In this document: positions 36,296 to 44,879 of the stretch, one piece after another
Layout: each line of letters starts with the position of its first letter
Numbering within the stretch: position 1 is the first letter of the stretch
DNA from: a bacterium
GTDB taxonomy: Bacteria; Myxococcota_A; Bradymonadia; UBA7976; UBA1532
Assembly: GCA_030427205.1 (NCBI GenBank)
Contig: JAUHXC010000012.1
Span: forward strand, 124,001 to 188,000
DNA: 64,000 nucleotides
Direction: 5' to 3'
The notes under the pieces: model-generated
What the model was told of the DNA's origin: nothing
The model's input: the letters and a program-made list of their open reading frames with translations, nothing else
The model's database searches: none
Position numbers and translations under genes: made by a program

Positions 36296-38046
36296 GACCA
36301 GAACCGGGCGACGTGGTGGTTGTTGAGGTCGGCCTGCATCCGCCGCACCCGCTCGGCCGAGCGGGCGAACCCGCGCTCGGAGCAGATGGCATAGGCCGCA
36401 GACAAAGCGGCGCTCAAGCCGCCGTGATCATCACCGCGCAGGCGGGGCAGCACCTTGGAGAAGACGGCCACGTCGAGGGTCGCCGCGTCGGCGTCTCCGG
36501 CAGAGCGGCAGAACGCCAGGATCTCGTCGCAGACCCGATAGCCGAAGTGTCGCCCGGCGGCTTCGAGCGGCGGATACAGCCTCACGAGCACGTCGGCGAC
36601 AGGATCGAGGATGTCATCGCTCTCACCCGCCGAGCGCTGGCGTTCGACCCACGCCCCGACGTCGGCGGTCGCCATCTCCCAGATGAACGCCCGATCGAGC
36701 ACCTTGTCGGAGAACGCCTGGGTCGTCGCGTCCATGTTCACCGTGCCGATGATGAACAGGTTGCGCGGCCACGGGATCAGCGGGGGCACGTCGCCGATCA
36801 TGTGCCCCAGGCCATGCAGCCGCAGCCCGGCGGCGGGGTTCTCCATCGCCGTGAGCAAGGGCGCGAGGTAGTGCTCGACCCGGGCGAGGTTCATCTCTTC
36901 GAGGATGAGCACATACGGCCGCGTCGGGTCACCCACCGCCGCGAGAATGAGGCTCAGCGCGGCGGTGTGATGCCAGCGCGGGGGCTCGAACAGCAGGTTG
37001 GGGTGACCGAGCAGCCCCGCCGGATCGGTCCAGTCGGGGCGCACGGCGACGAAGCGGATGTGATTGGCGGCCTCGTCGACGTCGGCGATGGCGCAGATGG
37101 CTTTGGCATAGAGTCGGGCGAAGGTGGACTTCCCGGTGCCGGAGAGGCCGCCGATGACGGCGAAGCGCTTGTCGGGCAGCGCGGTGAGCGCGGCGTGCAT
37201 GTGGCGCAGCATGTCGTCGGGGAAGATGAAGTCATCGGTGGCAAAGGCGGCGGTGAGGGCGTCGAGGGGCAGGTCGACGAGGTCGGCCGGGGCGTAGCGC
37301 GCGAGCCAGTACGCGGGGTCGGTATGGGTCGGCGCGGGGGTGGCTGCGACGGGGGCGTCGATGGGATTGGGGGTGGATGACTCGGGCGCGGATGGGTCGG
37401 GCGCGGTCACGGGCAGCGGCAGAGTGCCGAGGTGGTGGGCGAGCAGGTTGTACCAGAGCTGCTCTTCGAGGGTGTCGGGCTTGCCCAGGCGGTCCCAGAG
37501 CGCGTCGAGCAGCAGCCGGTGCTTCTGCATGACACCGGCGGATGGCTTGGGCAGGCCCAGTTGGGCGAAGGCGTTGTCCAAGCGGGGTTCCCAGACGATG
37601 GGGGCGACATCCCACGGTCGGATCAGGGCGAAGATACGCATGAGCCGCGCGCGGGGGCGCATGCTGACGTGCCCCTCGCTCATCATTCGCTCGAGGAGGT
37701 CGGTTAGGGCCTCGTCCAGGTCCTCGTTGCTCGGTGATGGCTCATCCGCTCGAAGAGCTTCGAATTGGCGAACGATAGGTTCATCGACGAAGGCGCCAGC
37801 GCCTACAACGACTCGACGTCCAACTCCAATGACGATGGCTTCATCGGCACCGTTCCACAGTGATTCTTGAACCTCGGGCGCTCCAAAGGTCGCCTCGCGG
37901 TACACCGCCCTACCATAGTCTGGGCGGTACTTTTGGGTGGGGTTCCAGGGTTGCTTCAGAACTCTCCGCACAGCTCCGGCATACGCTTCGTGGCGCTCGG
38001 CCTTCTCCGCCTTGACCTTCGCCAGCTCCGCCTGCAAGTCGATCAT
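36292..38046 (-). CDS. McrB-like AAA+ GTPase/ATPase
   Basis: A 584-residue protein; two adjacent ATGs exist, and the second is better spaced from GGAGGG. The first 280 residues are an unassigned recognition-type region. The AAA+ core has Walker A GLSGTGKS (300-307), Walker B LILEEMNLARVEHYLAPLL, and the McrB-type TVNMDATT (about 436-442), which corresponds to the MNxxD signature. These proteins power modification-dependent restriction or other defence when paired with an McrC-like nuclease. Here the next gene looks truncated, so the system may be inactive. It borders the repeat-rich island. Confidence 0.75.
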   Translation of the reverse strand: MIDLQAELAKVKAEKAERHEAYAGAVRRVLKQPWNPTQKYRPDYGRAVYREATFGAPEVQESLWNGADEAIVIGVGRRVVVGAGAFVDEPIVRQFEALRADEPSPSNEDLDEALTDLLERMMSEGHVSMRPRARLMRIFALIRPWDVAPIVWEPRLDNAFAQLGLPKPSAGVMQKHRLLLDALWDRLGKPDTLEEQLWYNLLAHHLGTLPLPVTAPDPSAPESSTPNPIDAPVAATPAPTHTDPAYWLARYAPADLVDLPLDALTAAFATDDFIFPDDMLRHMHAALTALPDKRFAVIGGLSGTGKSTFARLYAKAICAIADVDEAANHIRFVAVRPDWTDPAGLLGHPNLLFEPPRWHHTAALSLILAAVGDPTRPYVLILEEMNLARVEHYLAPLLTAMENPAAGLRLHGLGHMIGDVPPLIPWPRNLFIIGTVNMDATTQAFSDKVLDRAFIWEMATADVGAWVERQRSAGESDDILDPVADVLVRLYPPLEAAGRHFGYRVCDEILAFCRSAGDADAATLDVAVFSKVLPRLRGDDHGGLSAALSAAYAICSERGFARSAERVRRMQADLNNHHVARFWS

Positions 38047-38382
38047 CATGCCCTCCGGGTGCGACGGCCCGTCATCGCATGCCTCCGATGCCATGGCAAC
38101 GGCCCAAGCCGCGACCCAGCGCAACCGCAGCCGAAGCCAGTCGAGCGCGCAGCGCGAGACGTGAGCGCCCACCGCCTGGAAGTGGCCCTGCGCTCGCCCC
38201 CGCGGCGATTCGACCCGGACCGCCACCCCAGATCGCGAACACGCGAGGCGAAGCCGAGCCGCCGAGCGCAGCGCAGGCATGCGGGCTGGCCCGCACGGGT
38301 CGGAGCGAGAGCGCAGCGGCGAACGCAGTGAGCCCGAGCATCGAGCGGAGATCCCGCCCCGGCGCAGCCGGGGTGCCGGAGT
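38047..38382. other. Non-coding GC-rich gap upstream of the McrB-like gene
   Basis: I see no convincing gene. The stretch is rich in GAGCGCAGCG-like words. A hairpin, CCCCGG (38357-38362) with CCGGGG (38368-38373), stands just before the left inverted repeat. Confidence 0.5.
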
Positions 38383-38494
38383 CGAGCACGGCACACCAAA
38401 CACTGTTGGCGCGGTCCGACCCACCGAGAGCTGGATCGCCGTGCCCGCCCTGGGCGTTGCCCACACTGTCGCCACGCCCGTCCTCAGCGTTGCC
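38383..38494. repeat. Left arm of a 112-bp inverted repeat
   Basis: This arm begins CGAGCACGGCACACCAAACA. Its reverse complement occurs at 39157-39268 with about five mismatches in 112 bp. The arms enclose the 86-bp tandem array, about 660 bp apart. Each arm itself contains two copies of a CCCTCAGCGTTGCC-like word 33 bp apart. Confidence 0.9.
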
Positions 38495-38611
38495 CAGACG
38501 CTGCTCTTCCACCGATTTCGGGCACTCCTGCCCTGGCAACCCTCGGCCTCCAGCCACTTCCCGGCAGAGGTGCCCCGGCCAGGCTCGCCCTCCAGCCGCC
38601 TCTGGGCACAC

Positions 38612-39057
38612 CTGCCGGAAATCGGCTGGGCATCCAGACCCCCCATGAGGACATGTCCTCATGGGCACCCTCGTCTTCGAGGCCGATCGGGCCACATGTG
38701 CCGGAAATCGGCTGGGCATCCAGACCTCGTATGAGGACATATCCTCATGGGCACCCTCGCCTTCGAGGCCGATCGGGCCACATGTGCCGGAAATCGGCTG
38801 GGCATCCAGACCTCGTGTGAGGACATGTCCTCATGCGGGACCTCGTCATCGAGGCCGATCGAGGCACATGTGCCGGAAATCGGCTGGGCATCCAGACCTC
38901 GTATGAGGATATGTCCTCATGGGCACCCTCGTCATCGAGGCCGACCGGGGCACATGTGCCGGAAATCGGCTGGGCATCCAGACCTCGTGTGAGGACATAT
39001 CCTCATGGGCACCCTCGCCTTCGAGGCCGATCGGGGCACATGTGCCGGAAATCGGCT
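38612..39057. repeat. 86-bp tandem array with nested palindromes
   Basis: Units begin with (A/G)TGAGGA at 38645, 38731, 38817, 38903 and 38989, exactly 86 bp apart; the fifth is incomplete and a degenerate half unit precedes the first. Every unit contains TGAGGACATGTCCTCA (16-bp palindrome, at most one change) and CACATGTG within GGCACATGTGCC (perfect in units 3-5). Both are centred on ACATGT. Also constant is CCGGAAATCGGCTGGGCATC. Because 86 is not a multiple of 3, the frames rotate and the apparent ORFs here are not genes. Confidence 0.93.
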
Positions 39058-39156
39058 CGACGACGAGCCCGAGCGGGTCAGGGGTGCTCGCGAAGGTCTG
39101 GCCAGCGAGATCTCGAGAGAGGTGGTCGGCAGATCGGTCGAAACGATGGCCGCATC

Positions 39157-39268
39157 GGCAACGCTGAGGGCGGGCGTGGCGACAGCGTGGGCAACGCTGA
39201 GGGCGGGCACGGCGATCCAGCTCTCGGTGGGTTGGACCGCGCCAACAGTGTTTGGTGTGCCGTGCTCG
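39157..39268. repeat. Right arm of the 112-bp inverted repeat
   Basis: Reverse complement of 38383-38494. It carries two direct copies of GCAACGCTGAGGGCGGGC (39158 and 39191). It lies 100 bp beyond the end of the tandem array. Confidence 0.9.
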
Positions 39269-39420
39269 TCTCCAACTATCCACCCGATCGCGCGAAACCC
39301 TGCGGATTCGTGGATTTGGCCACGGTGTCGGGTATTTGGGCATTGTCCTCTGCTACCGGCTGGCGCTCGTTGAGCCCGCTTCGTATGGGCTGATCCTGGA
39401 ACGCGACTTGGAACTTCGAG

Positions 39421-39446
39421 GCTTGCCGCATTGCAATGCGGCAAGC
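39421..39446. promoter_or_regulatory. 26-bp perfect palindrome
   Basis: The half site GCTTGCCGCATTG is followed at once by its exact reverse complement, with no loop. The length and lack of spacer favour a dimeric protein's binding site or a recombination site over an RNA hairpin, although a terminator cannot be excluded. Confidence 0.6.
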
Positions 39447-39489
39447 GCCGTTGGATGAAGCTGCCGACAGTGACGTCTTCCCTGCGGGT

Positions 39490-39715
39490 CAGTCCGAATG
39501 ACCGCGTGGCCAGTGATGTGGAGGAGCTGATCGCCCGACAGCTCCACCTCGTGGATGTACGGCTGATGTCGCGAAGCCCCTGCTCGGTGCCGGTGAATGG
39601 GCGCTTGGAGTCGACCACCGGACTCGGGTGGCTCGACCGTTCTTCGGCACGGTGACGACGTGCGAAGAGGATCTTGCCCCGGGGCGCCAGGAGGAAGAGC
39701 GGACCGTGGCCGCCG
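39490..39715 (-). pseudogene. Frameshifted remnant of an unknown gene
   Basis: On the minus strand the frame reads PRGKILFARRHRAEE, then SPVVDSKRPFTGTEQGLRDI. At about 39568 the protein-like sequence continues in another frame as YIHEVELSGDQLLHITGHAV and then IRTDPQG. Neither half has a start with a ribosome site, and the pieces fit together only with a one-base shift. I do not know the family. Confidence 0.35.
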
Positions 39716-39856
39716 GATGGCTTCCCGGGCCAGCCGCAGCCGGCCATGACGTTGGGCGTGCGCTGAGTTGGCGCCGCGACCGAAGTCGCGCCGCGTACGA
39801 CAGGGCAACAACCAATTCGAGCCCAAACGTATCGTAGCGTATCGGAACGGTCTCGG

Positions 39857-39885
39857 ATCGGTCTCGACAACGATTCGAGACCGAT
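39857..39885. promoter_or_regulatory. Inverted repeat, candidate upstream activator site
   Basis: ATCGGTCTCGA (39857-39867) and TCGAGACCGAT (39875-39885) are perfect 11-bp arms with a 7-bp spacer. An extra CGGTCTCG copy stands at 39848-39855. It lies about 100 bp upstream of the -24/-12 promoter, the usual place for an enhancer bound by a sigma-54 activator. Confidence 0.6.
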
Positions 39886-39982
39886 TGCGGACTTTGAATC
39901 CGTCGCCGCTGAGCAACTGTATGCGACGAATATAGGCAATGTGGGGCGGGGGCGGGGGCCCGTTCTCTACACCGAGCGCGTC

Positions 39983-39998
39983 TGGCACGGCGTCTGCA
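39983..39998 (+). promoter_or_regulatory. Sigma-54 type -24/-12 promoter
   Basis: TGGCACGGCGTCTGCA matches the TGGCACG-N4-TTGCW consensus at every fixed position but one (C for T). GG and GC are at the required spacing. The start of transcription would fall near 40010, some 90 bases before the GTG of the secreted protein gene. Confidence 0.65.
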
Positions 39999-40101
39999 AT
40001 CGAACCCTTGCGTAGACGGGGAGCCGTCGGGGCTCGAAGCAATCACAGTCACAGTACACAGCCGCTCGTCGTCGAATGCATCCGGCTGGGAGGGAGTCAT
40101 C

Positions 40102-40986
40102 GTGTCTCGTCGCAACCGCAACTGGGTCAGCCGCGCCACCGCCATCTTCATCGTCGCCTGCGCCGCGCTCCTGTCGAGCAGCGCCTCGGCCGATATCATC
40201 GTCTTCGAGCGCGAGGTGGGGGGCGGCAACGAGGAGCTGTCGGCCTACGGGCGCATCGAGGGCCTGATGCTGAACCGCATCGTCCGGTGCGGCTACTTCG
40301 CCTGGGGCTGCCGGGAGGGGCGCGATGCTCGCGTCGAGGCCGCCGCCGTCGGTCGCGGCAGCCTGTTCACCTTCGGTGGCAACTTCGGTCTGGCCGAGCT
40401 GGGTGTGCAGCACAGGGACCACTTCGGTGGCTGGGCGACCATGCGAGCCGGGGGCTACACCATCTCCAGCAACGGCTGGTCGAACCCGTGGGCCGAGATG
40501 AGGCACGTCGATCAGCGGATGAGCCGGGAGCTGGTCAGTCGCGAGAAGTGGACGACCATCGGCGGGATCCCGGTCAACGTGCGGCTCGCGGCCTGGGGCA
40601 ACCTCTCCGCCACCGGCCATATCGGCTCGAGCAGCGTATGGGGGCGCAAGATCCTTCTCATCGAGGGGGATACCCGGGCCGATGCGACGGTGACCGGCTC
40701 GGCGACGCTGCACGTCGGTTTCGCCAGCGCCGGCGTGCGGGGCTCGGTCGAGATCTTCTCGGTCCGGACGCCGACGCAGGTGGCGCTTGAGCAGGTGCTC
40801 GGCTGGGACTCGGCGCGGTACTCGGCGGACGTGAGCCTGCGGACGTCGGCGCTCGCGGGCACGCTCACAGCCTTCGTCGAGTCGCTCTGGGGCGGCGAAA
40901 TCGGCAGCTGGGAGATCATCCGGTTCAATGGGTGGAACCGGGTGTTCAACCTCATCGACGAGGACGGCATGATGCTCATCCACTGA
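40102..40986 (+). CDS. Secreted protein of unknown function
   Basis: A 294-residue protein from a GTG preceded by GGGAGGGAG. The signal AIFIVACAALLSSSASAD should be cut after ASA. The mature protein is beta-rich with two Cys (CGYFAWGC, residues 63-69) likely to form a disulphide. I do not recognise a family. A sigma-54 type promoter and an 11-bp-arm inverted repeat precede it. The next gene on the same strand encodes a HEAT-like protein; the pair is separated by a hairpin, so it may be transcribed mostly alone. Confidence 0.65.
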   Translation: MSRRNRNWVSRATAIFIVACAALLSSSASADIIVFEREVGGGNEELSAYGRIEGLMLNRIVRCGYFAWGCREGRDARVEAAAVGRGSLFTFGGNFGLAELGVQHRDHFGGWATMRAGGYTISSNGWSNPWAEMRHVDQRMSRELVSREKWTTIGGIPVNVRLAAWGNLSATGHIGSSSVWGRKILLIEGDTRADATVTGSATLHVGFASAGVRGSVEIFSVRTPTQVALEQVLGWDSARYSADVSLRTSALAGTLTAFVESLWGGEIGSWEIIRFNGWNRVFNLIDEDGMMLIH

Positions 40987-41000
40987 GCACCTCGTGCTCG

Positions 41001-41023
41001 CCCCGAACGCCCCGCGTTCGGGG
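41001..41023 (+). terminator. Strong GC hairpin after the secreted protein gene
   Basis: CCCCGAACG (41001-41009) pairs with CGTTCGGGG (41015-41023) across 5 bases, 15 bases after the stop codon. There is no T-run, but the strength and position suggest a terminator or attenuator. Confidence 0.55.
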
Positions 41024-41150
41024 GGTGTCCTCGCCGCCGCCGGGCCTGCGCTCCGCGGCGGCGAGGAGATCCGACGCTGCCGACTCCGAATCATCCGTAT
41101 CCGAACCATCTCGCCCCTCATCGCGCACTGCGCACGACCTGGGAGATCCC

Positions 41151-43094
41151 ATGAAGCTCGCGCTCTCTCTGTCCGGCCTGACGCTCCTGACCGCGACCAC
41201 CATCTGGTTCGCCATGGGTGACGCCCCGGGCGTAGAACTCGACGCGCCGCCAGCCTCTGCACCGAGCCTGGCCGAGCCGCCGGCCCAGACCCGGACCGCG
41301 GGCCCACTCGAGGCCACCCGCCGCGTTCGACTGCCGGCCCGCACCTTCGAGATCGGCACCCGTCATCGTTATGACTACCGCAGCGATAAGTCGATCAGCC
41401 TGGGAGGCGAAGGCAGCCCGGCGATCGACATCGGGCTCTCCGCCCGGCTCGACATGACCCCCGTCGCCCGGGAGGGCGAGCTGGTGCGGGTGCAGGTGGA
41501 GCTGAGCGACGCCCGGCTGGAGCACGACGGCGTGCCCACCGACCACCCGTTGCGGAGTCAGCTCGAGGCGCCCTTCATGGTCTCGATGAGCCCGGCGGGC
41601 CGCGTCGAGGCCCTGCACGTACCCCGGGGCTGGTCGTCGAAGACCCGGATGCTCGTCAAGGCGCTGGTCGCTTCGGTCCAGCTCGTACTGCCGGCCGACG
41701 CCGGCCCGCGCTGGGTCAGCCACGAAGAAGACAGCACCGGCGAGTATCGGGCGACCTACCGCGCGGCCCGCGCCGGCGACGAGGGGCCGGTGGTGCACAA
41801 GTCCAAGGAACACTACCGTCGCATCGCGACCGTCGACGGCTTGCAGGCGCCGGCGGAAGGTGACCGCTACACGGTCGACGGGGCCGCCGAGATCACCCTG
41901 GGACCCGACGGCTGGCCGACCCGCTGGCGGGGGCGGGAGGCGGTGGACGCCGAGGTGGGGCCGATCGCCATCGCCTACGTCGAGCAGACCCGGCTGACGC
42001 TGATCGACCGTCGACACGGACCGGTGGCGGCGCTCTCGTTGTGGGATCTGGATACGACCGCGGTCAGCGGTCAGGACGCCACCGCTGACAATACCCATGA
42101 CCTCGACCGCCAGCTTGTGGGCGAGGCGTCTTTCGGGACTCTGCTCGACGTGCTCGGCGGCGCAATGGACCGGGAAGGGGCCGAGGGGCGCGTCGCCCGG
42201 GGTGAGGCGGCGCTTCGGCTGGCCGCCTCGCTGCGGCTGCACCCCGAGAACGCCGCAGCCGTCGGCGATCGGGTGCGCAACGCCGAGCCCTCGCCCATGA
42301 CCGAGCACCTCGTCGGCGTACTCGGCGCCGCGGGCACCGCCCAGTCGCAGGCAGAGCTGGTGGAGCTGGCGACGGGGGCCGATGTGGATCCGGCGCATCG
42401 GGTTGGCGCCGTCGCCTCGCTGGGCACCAGCGACAACCCGACCCACGCGTCGCGCGCGGCGCTGACCGAGCTGGCCCGCAACGCCGACGGCGACGTGGAC
42501 CAGACGCTGCAGCAGACCGCCACGCTGGGCCTGGGCAACCTGCACCGCAAGGCTCAGGAGGAGACCGGCGAGCCGGTCTTCGAGGGGGAGCCGATCGCTG
42601 ACGAGGCCGAGGCGCCCTCGGTGGTCACCGAGCTCGCGGCGATGCTGCAGGCGGCGCCCACCGACCATGAGCGCGCGGTGATCATCGACGCCCTGGGCAA
42701 TACCGCCAGCGCCGAGGCCTTCCCGGTGCTCGATCCCATCGCCGCCGTGCCCGGAACGCTGCAGGAGGAGGCGGTCTTCGCGCTGCGGGGCATTCCCCTC
42801 GGCGGCGTCGACGCCCGGCTGTGGCAGGTGATGGCCGCCAGCGCCGTGCCGACGCAGCTCGCCGCGCTCAAGGCCATCGAGTTCCGCAGCACGCCTGCGC
42901 AGTGGGCTACCCTGGGCCAGATGATGGCGGGCGGGCACCGCGCCGTACGCAGCGCAATCGTCAGCTTCGCCGGTCGCCGGGCCGCGATCGAGGAAGGGGC
43001 CCGGGCGCTGCTGGAGGCTGCTGCGCAGGGCGACGCCGACCCGACGGTGCGTGAGGCGGCGACGGGCCTGCTGGGCGCGGTCGCCGCGCTGTAG
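41151..43094 (+). CDS. Exported HEAT-repeat protein, vitellogenin-N-like
   Basis: A 647-residue protein with an N-terminal hydrophobic segment (ALSLSGLTLLTATTIWFA) behind GGGAG. Residues 60-300 form a beta-rich region (FEIGTRHRYDYRSD, RVQVELSDARLEH) and residues 330-640 a helical solenoid of HEAT-like units (AVIIDALGNTASAEAFPVL, ATGLLGAVAAL). This order resembles the N-terminal part of large lipid-transfer proteins of the vitellogenin type, known in some Myxococcota. It may be a periplasmic lipid or protein carrier. It follows the secreted protein gene on the same strand. Confidence 0.6.
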   Translation: MKLALSLSGLTLLTATTIWFAMGDAPGVELDAPPASAPSLAEPPAQTRTAGPLEATRRVRLPARTFEIGTRHRYDYRSDKSISLGGEGSPAIDIGLSARLDMTPVAREGELVRVQVELSDARLEHDGVPTDHPLRSQLEAPFMVSMSPAGRVEALHVPRGWSSKTRMLVKALVASVQLVLPADAGPRWVSHEEDSTGEYRATYRAARAGDEGPVVHKSKEHYRRIATVDGLQAPAEGDRYTVDGAAEITLGPDGWPTRWRGREAVDAEVGPIAIAYVEQTRLTLIDRRHGPVAALSLWDLDTTAVSGQDATADNTHDLDRQLVGEASFGTLLDVLGGAMDREGAEGRVARGEAALRLAASLRLHPENAAAVGDRVRNAEPSPMTEHLVGVLGAAGTAQSQAELVELATGADVDPAHRVGAVASLGTSDNPTHASRAALTELARNADGDVDQTLQQTATLGLGNLHRKAQEETGEPVFEGEPIADEAEAPSVVTELAAMLQAAPTDHERAVIIDALGNTASAEAFPVLDPIAAVPGTLQEEAVFALRGIPLGGVDARLWQVMAASAVPTQLAALKAIEFRSTPAQWATLGQMMAGGHRAVRSAIVSFAGRRAAIEEGARALLEAAAQGDADPTVREAATGLLGAVAAL

Positions 43095-43126
43095 GCCGCA
43101 AGTCCGGGCAAGCCCGCTCGGCTTCT

Positions 43127-43178
43127 CGTGCTCCCCGATCGCCGCACAGCGCGATGGTCAATCGGGGGGTGGAGCACG
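43127..43178. terminator. Long imperfect hairpin
   Basis: CGTGCTCC (43127-43134) and GGAGCACG (43171-43178) form the outer stem, and CCGAT/ATCGG the inner one with a bulge. It lies 33 bases after the HEAT-like gene and before the activator gene, so it may end the first transcript. Confidence 0.5.
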
Positions 43179-43184
43179 TAGGAT

Positions 43185-43210
43185 GCCACGCGGTGGAAGG
43201 CCACGCAGTG
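43185..43210. promoter_or_regulatory. Two direct GCCACGC(G/A)GTG repeats
   Basis: The 11-bp words start at 43185 and 43200, 15 bp apart, just upstream of the activator ATG at 43233. They could be operator sites for control of this regulator. Confidence 0.35.
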
Positions 43211-43232
43211 CCGGACCAAGGATCAGCCCCCC

Positions 43233-44798
43233 ATGCACGACGAATCGACCCTCACCCTCGGCGACTTCCGAGGGCGCGGGCCCGCGACGAAGGCGACTGA
43301 CACCGTGACGGCGACGGGCTTGACAGTGTTGTGGCACCCCGAGCCGGAGCGGGCCGGGGACCGGCTCTGGTTCTCTGCGCGAGAGACGCGGGTCTCACGA
43401 CACGAAGGCGTGTTCACCGACGCCCGAGGGCAGACCACGGGGCCTCTGCGCGATCCCTTCGTCAGCCGGACACCGATCGTCTTCGATGACAGCGAAGGCG
43501 GGATCCGGGTGAGCGGCCGGTATGTGGCCGACGGCACTCCGATCGCTGGGGCGCAGCACTTCGACGAGGCGTCCATCACCGCGGGCGTCGTCCTGGAGCT
43601 GGGGCCGCGGGTCGCGCTGATGCTGCACCGGCCACCGCTCAGCTCGAGGTCCGATGCCGGTCGTGGGCTGGTCGGGGACAGCCTGGCCATGCGCCGGCTG
43701 CGCGCCGAGATCGCCCGGAGCGGCCCGGCGCGCGCAGCGGTCCTGATTCGGGGAGAGACCGGCGCAGGCAAGGAACTCGTCGCCCGCGCCATTCACGACG
43801 CGAGCCCCCGAGCCGCCGGCCCCTACCAAGCGGTCAACGTGGCGGCGGTCCCCCCATCGGTCGCCGCGTCAGCCTTCTTCGGGCACGTACGCGGCGCGTT
43901 CAGCGGGGCCGCTCAGAGTCAGCCGGGGTACTTCGGCGCTTCAGATGGCGGCACACTCTTCCTCGACGAAATCGGCGATCTGCCCCGCGAGATCCAGCCC
44001 ATGCTCCTGCGGGCGTTGGAGTCCGGTGAGGTCCAGCCGGTGGGCGCCCATGGCACCCATCGGGTCGATGTCCGGATCATCGCCGCGACGGACGCGCGCC
44101 TCGAGGACGCGGTCGAGGCGGGTCGCTTCTCGCGGGCGCTCGTCCATCGGCTGAGCGGCGTGGAGGTCCACGTGCCGCCGTTGCGCGACCGGCGGGACGA
44201 CATCGGCCGGCTTCTCGTGCACGGTGTGCGGCTTGCGCTCCGGCGAACCGCGCCCGGGCAGGGGCCCGATCCGATCGCCGACGGCGACTGGTGGTGGCTC
44301 GATGCGATCACCGTCGCCCGGCTGAGTCGCTACCGCTGGCCGGGCAATGTGAGAGAGCTGATGAACATCGCCCGCCAGATCGTGCTGGGCGCCCGCGGGT
44401 CGGAGCCGATCCCGGCGCATGAACTGCCAGCCGTACAGCGCATCCTGAAGCTGCCCCGCGCATCGAGCACCACACATGCCGCAGCCACCCGGATCGCACC
44501 GGATGTGAGCCCCTCGCTCCGGGGCGAGTTGACCGAGGCGCGCGTGCTCGAGGTGCTCGAGCGCGCTCGATGGAGCATTCCGGTCGCCGCCAGAGAAATG
44601 GGGATCGCCAAGAGCACTCTGTATCGATTCGTCGAGCGCCATCAGCTCGTCCGGAAGCAGGAGGCGATCACCGACGACGAGATACGAGAGGCATGGGCGG
44701 CGTGCTCGGGCAATCGTCGCGCACTGATCGATCGCTTGCGCATCTCGTCCCGCTCGCTGACGTATCGCCTCAATCGACTCGATCCTCCGCTGGAGTGA
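43233..44798 (+). CDS. Sigma-54 dependent activator with FHA-like N-terminus (paralogue 1)
   Basis: A 521-residue enhancer-binding protein. Residues 1-130 are a degenerate FHA-like domain (LTVLWHPEPERAGDRLWF, PFVSRTPIVF). The AAA+ core has Walker A GETGAGKE (174-181), loop 1 GAFSGA (221-226, Ser in place of the usual Thr of GAFTGA) and Walker B TLFLDEIGDL (241-250). A Fis-type HTH follows near residue 455 (VAAREMGIAKSTLYRFVER), and then a second helical repeat, RRALIDRLRISSRSLTYRL. No receiver domain is present; input may come from phosphothreonine binding. It is clearly paralogous to the gene at 52436. It converges with the pentapeptide giant. Confidence 0.88.
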   Translation: MHDESTLTLGDFRGRGPATKATDTVTATGLTVLWHPEPERAGDRLWFSARETRVSRHEGVFTDARGQTTGPLRDPFVSRTPIVFDDSEGGIRVSGRYVADGTPIAGAQHFDEASITAGVVLELGPRVALMLHRPPLSSRSDAGRGLVGDSLAMRRLRAEIARSGPARAAVLIRGETGAGKELVARAIHDASPRAAGPYQAVNVAAVPPSVAASAFFGHVRGAFSGAAQSQPGYFGASDGGTLFLDEIGDLPREIQPMLLRALESGEVQPVGAHGTHRVDVRIIAATDARLEDAVEAGRFSRALVHRLSGVEVHVPPLRDRRDDIGRLLVHGVRLALRRTAPGQGPDPIADGDWWWLDAITVARLSRYRWPGNVRELMNIARQIVLGARGSEPIPAHELPAVQRILKLPRASSTTHAAATRIAPDVSPSLRGELTEARVLEVLERARWSIPVAAREMGIAKSTLYRFVERHQLVRKQEAITDDEIREAWAACSGNRRALIDRLRISSRSLTYRLNRLDPPLE

Positions 44799-44803
44799 CT
44801 CCG

Positions 44804-44823
44804 CGCCGGATCGCCACCCGGCG
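44804..44823. terminator. Hairpin between convergent genes
   Basis: CGCCGG (44804-44809) and CCGGCG (44818-44823) with an 8-base loop, six bases after the activator stop and before the end of the pentapeptide gene on the other strand. Confidence 0.45.
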
Positions 44824-44879
44824 GGGGGATGGACGGCTCGGCGTCGCCCGCGCCGAGACCAGGGCGCGCAGCCCTCGGG

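Noticed and set aside
38612..39057. CRISPR array
   Set aside because: The whole 86-bp unit is repeated with no unique spacers, and there are no cas genes.
38661..39167. A series of 81-82-codon frames in the tandem array
   Set aside because: They are the same sequence read in rotating frames because the unit is 86 bp, not a multiple of three. There is no codon bias or ribosome site.
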